Shown here piece after piece: positions 5,930 through 7,376 of a DNA stretch of 7,376 bases. Source of the DNA: an uncultured Burkholderiales bacterium. GTDB lineage: Bacteria > Pseudomonadota > Gammaproteobacteria > Burkholderiales > Burkholderiaceae_C. The DNA is taken from positions 1 through 7,376 of the forward strand of contig CAJBLW010000631.1 in assembly GCA_903953985.1 (NCBI GenBank), read 5' to 3'. The position numbers were made by a program, and so were the translations under genes. A model generated the notes under the pieces. The model was not told where the DNA came from. It saw nothing but the letters and a program-made list of their open reading frames with translations, and did no database searches. Every line of letters starts with the position of its first letter. Position 1 is the stretch's first letter.

Positions 5930-6904
5930 ATGTCCATTTCCAAACGCAACTTCCTGGCCCTCAGCGCTGCTGCTGGTGCTTCCATAGCCCTGCCCGCTTG
6001 GGCGCAAGGCAAACCCCTGTTCGACACGCTCAACATGTTCGTGCCCGCTGCCCCCGGTGGTGGCTGGGATGGCACCGCCCGCGCCATTGAACGCGCGGCC
6101 AAGGCCGCTGGCCTGGTGGGCAACATGCAGTTTGAAAACGTCGGCGGCGCCGGCGGCATGGTGGGCTTGCCCCGCTTTGTGAACCAGCGCAAAGGTCAGG
6201 GCAACATCCTGATGGTGGGCGGCTCGGTCATGATCGGCGCGGGCATCGCCAACAAGAGCCCCGTGACCATCAAAAACGTGATCCCCATTGCGCGCCTGAC
6301 CGAAGAGGCCGGCGTCATTGTGGTGCCCACAGCGGGCAAGATCAAAACTTGGAAAGAGCTCGAAGCAGCCCTCAAAGCCAACCCCAAAGCCGTTTCGGTG
6401 GCCGGTGGCAGCGCTGGCGGCACCGACCACTTGATCCTGGGCATGATGATCAAAGCGCTGGGCAAAAACCCGCGTGAAGCCGCTTACGTGGCCTTCGCTG
6501 GCGGTGGTCCCGCCAACGCGGCCATCTTGGGTAATCAAGTGGTCGCAGGCATTTCCGGCTACTCCGAGTTTGAAGAGCAAATCAAGGCCGGCAAGATGAT
6601 CCCCCTGGCCGTTTCGGGCAAGAGCCGCATTCCCGGCGTCAACGTCCCGACTTTGACCGAACTGGGCATCAGCGTGTCCGAATCCAACTGGCGCGGCGTG
6701 TTTGCCGCCCCCGGCATCAGCGACGCGCAACGCAACGCCTTGATTGAATTTGTCACCCGCCTGAGCCAATCGGCCGCCTGGAAGCAAGAGCTCGAAACCC
6801 GCAAATGGACCAACGCCTTCATGACCGAGCGCCCCTTTGAGCGCGACCTGGCCAAAGACATTGCCGACAAGGAAGTGCTGATGAAAGAGCTGGGTCTGGC
6901 ATGA
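5930..6904 (+). CDS. tctC: Tripartite tricarboxylate transporter substrate-binding protein (TctC/Bug family)
   Basis: This is the periplasmic binding protein of a TctCBA uptake system for citrate or another organic acid; the actual ligand cannot be read from sequence. The 324-residue precursor starts with a signal peptide: SKRNF (4-8), a hydrophobic stretch, and a likely cut after AWA (23-25) before QGKPLF. The KR pair resembles a weak Tat motif, but Sec export is also possible. Family features include VPAAPGGGWDGTAR (38-51) near the ligand site, ENVGGAGGMVGL (69-80), NKSPVTIKNVIPIARLT (108-124), GGSAGGTDH (159-167), FAGGGPA (189-195) and NWRGVFAAPGIS (253-264). I chose the ATG at 5930 because it begins the signal peptide and has AGG at 5919-5921; an in-frame ATG at 5756 lies in the REP-like element and yields 58 non-family residues. 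The last four bases overlap tctB. Confidence 0.92.
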   Translation: MSISKRNFLALSAAAGASIALPAWAQGKPLFDTLNMFVPAAPGGGWDGTARAIERAAKAAGLVGNMQFENVGGAGGMVGLPRFVNQRKGQGNILMVGGSVMIGAGIANKSPVTIKNVIPIARLTEEAGVIVVPTAGKIKTWKELEAALKANPKAVSVAGGSAGGTDHLILGMMIKALGKNPREAAYVAFAGGGPANAAILGNQVVAGISGYSEFEEQIKAGKMIPLAVSGKSRIPGVNVPTLTELGISVSESNWRGVFAAPGISDAQRNALIEFVTRLSQSAAWKQELETRKWTNAFMTERPFERDLAKDIADKEVLMKELGLA

Positions 6905-7365
6905 CGCCTTGGCGCCTGGCTCTTTTGCTGTTGGCCGTGTGCGGCGTGGCCGCCTGGCAGCTCACGGTCATTCCGCCATCACTGATGCAGATGACCGTGG
7001 GCCCGGTGCTGGCCCCGGCGGCCATCGTGGCAGCGCTCACCGTGGTGGCGCTGCTCTACGGCTTAAGCGCCTGGCGCGGCCGCCAGGTAGACCTGAGCCT
7101 AGAGGCAGGACAAGAAGCCCTGCCCGGCGCGACCACCCGGATGCTCAGCTTGCTGGGCGGAGGGGTGGCCTTCATCGCGCTGGTCATTCCCCTGGGCTTT
7201 GTGCTGCCGGGCACGCTGTGCGGCATGTGCATCGCGCGCGCGTTTGATGCGCCCTTCAACGGCAAGTCGCTGCTCATTTGCGGCCTGATCGCCGGCGTGT
7301 TCTGGTGTGTCTTTGCACGCTTGCTGGGCGTGGGCCTGGGCCCAGCTTTGCCTTGGTTGGTTTGA
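6901..7365 (+). CDS. tctB: Tripartite tricarboxylate transporter small membrane subunit (TctB family)
   Basis: TctB is the small, poorly conserved inner-membrane subunit that pairs with the large channel subunit TctA. This 154-residue protein has the expected four hydrophobic segments: about 4-24, 33-55, 82-109 and 121-145, with a polar loop (57-80) between the second and third. The ending FARLLGVGLGPALPWLV is typical of the family. Its ATG overlaps the tctC stop (ATGA, 6901-6904), so translation is probably coupled; the ribosome site inside tctC is weak. Only 11 bases remain after the stop, and tctA would be expected next. Sequence alone gives a modest family signal, so the call leans on the tctC neighbour and topology. 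Confidence 0.88.
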   Translation: MTPWRLALLLLAVCGVAAWQLTVIPPSLMQMTVGPVLAPAAIVAALTVVALLYGLSAWRGRQVDLSLEAGQEALPGATTRMLSLLGGGVAFIALVIPLGFVLPGTLCGMCIARAFDAPFNGKSLLICGLIAGVFWCVFARLLGVGLGPALPWLV

Positions 7366-7376
7366 ATCGGATACCC

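Noticed and set aside
5744..6787. Minus-strand open frame (347 codons) opposite tctC
   Set aside because: Antisense shadow of tctC; its composition (Gly, Ala, His, Asp rich) is the mirror of the tctC codon pattern and no domain is seen.

Overview
The window looks like chromosomal DNA from a GC-rich betaproteobacterium, probably Burkholderiales and most like Comamonadaceae (Limnohabitans/Rhodoferax/Polaromonas type). The reasons are the codon usage, the close fit of the sugar-phosphate enzymes to that group, and a Bug-type tricarboxylate binding-protein gene, a family that is greatly expanded there. This placement is inference from remembered family features; no search was run.

Layout: (1) 1-285, the 3' end of a periplasmic cupredoxin gene cut by the window edge. 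(2) 299-329, a strong near-symmetric terminator shared with a convergent small J-domain gene (368-707, minus strand) that is split by an apparent single-base frameshift. (3) 719-847, an AT-rich gap holding the likely J-protein promoter and a minus-strand terminator for the next operon. (4) 848-3332, a minus-strand operon tal-pgi (transaldolase, glucose-6-phosphate isomerase) with a 1-nt gap between the genes. (5) 3333-3415, a short AT-rich divergent promoter region with an 8-bp perfect inverted repeat. (6) 3416-5732, a plus-strand operon zwf-hexR (glucose-6-phosphate dehydrogenase and an RpiR-family regulator very like HexR). (7) 5733-5929, an intergenic stretch with a REP-like dispersed hairpin and two further palindromic elements. 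(8) 5930-7365, tctC-tctB of a tripartite tricarboxylate transporter; tctA would be expected just beyond the right edge.

The central four genes form a functional unit around glucose-6-phosphate. Pgi interconverts it with fructose-6-phosphate, Zwf oxidises it into the pentose phosphate / Entner-Doudoroff routes with NAD(P)H formation, and transaldolase returns pentose carbon to fructose-6-phosphate. HexR-type regulators sense the Entner-Doudoroff intermediate KDPG. Because tal-pgi and zwf-hexR diverge from one short control region, HexR is a plausible regulator of both, but the inverted repeat there does not match the orientation of the HexR operator I know.

No CRISPR array, insertion sequence, tRNA, rRNA or phage gene was seen, and nothing amounts to a new system. 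The items most worth a second look are the frameshifted J-protein, the shared divergent control region, and the repeat and palindrome cluster in front of tctC.
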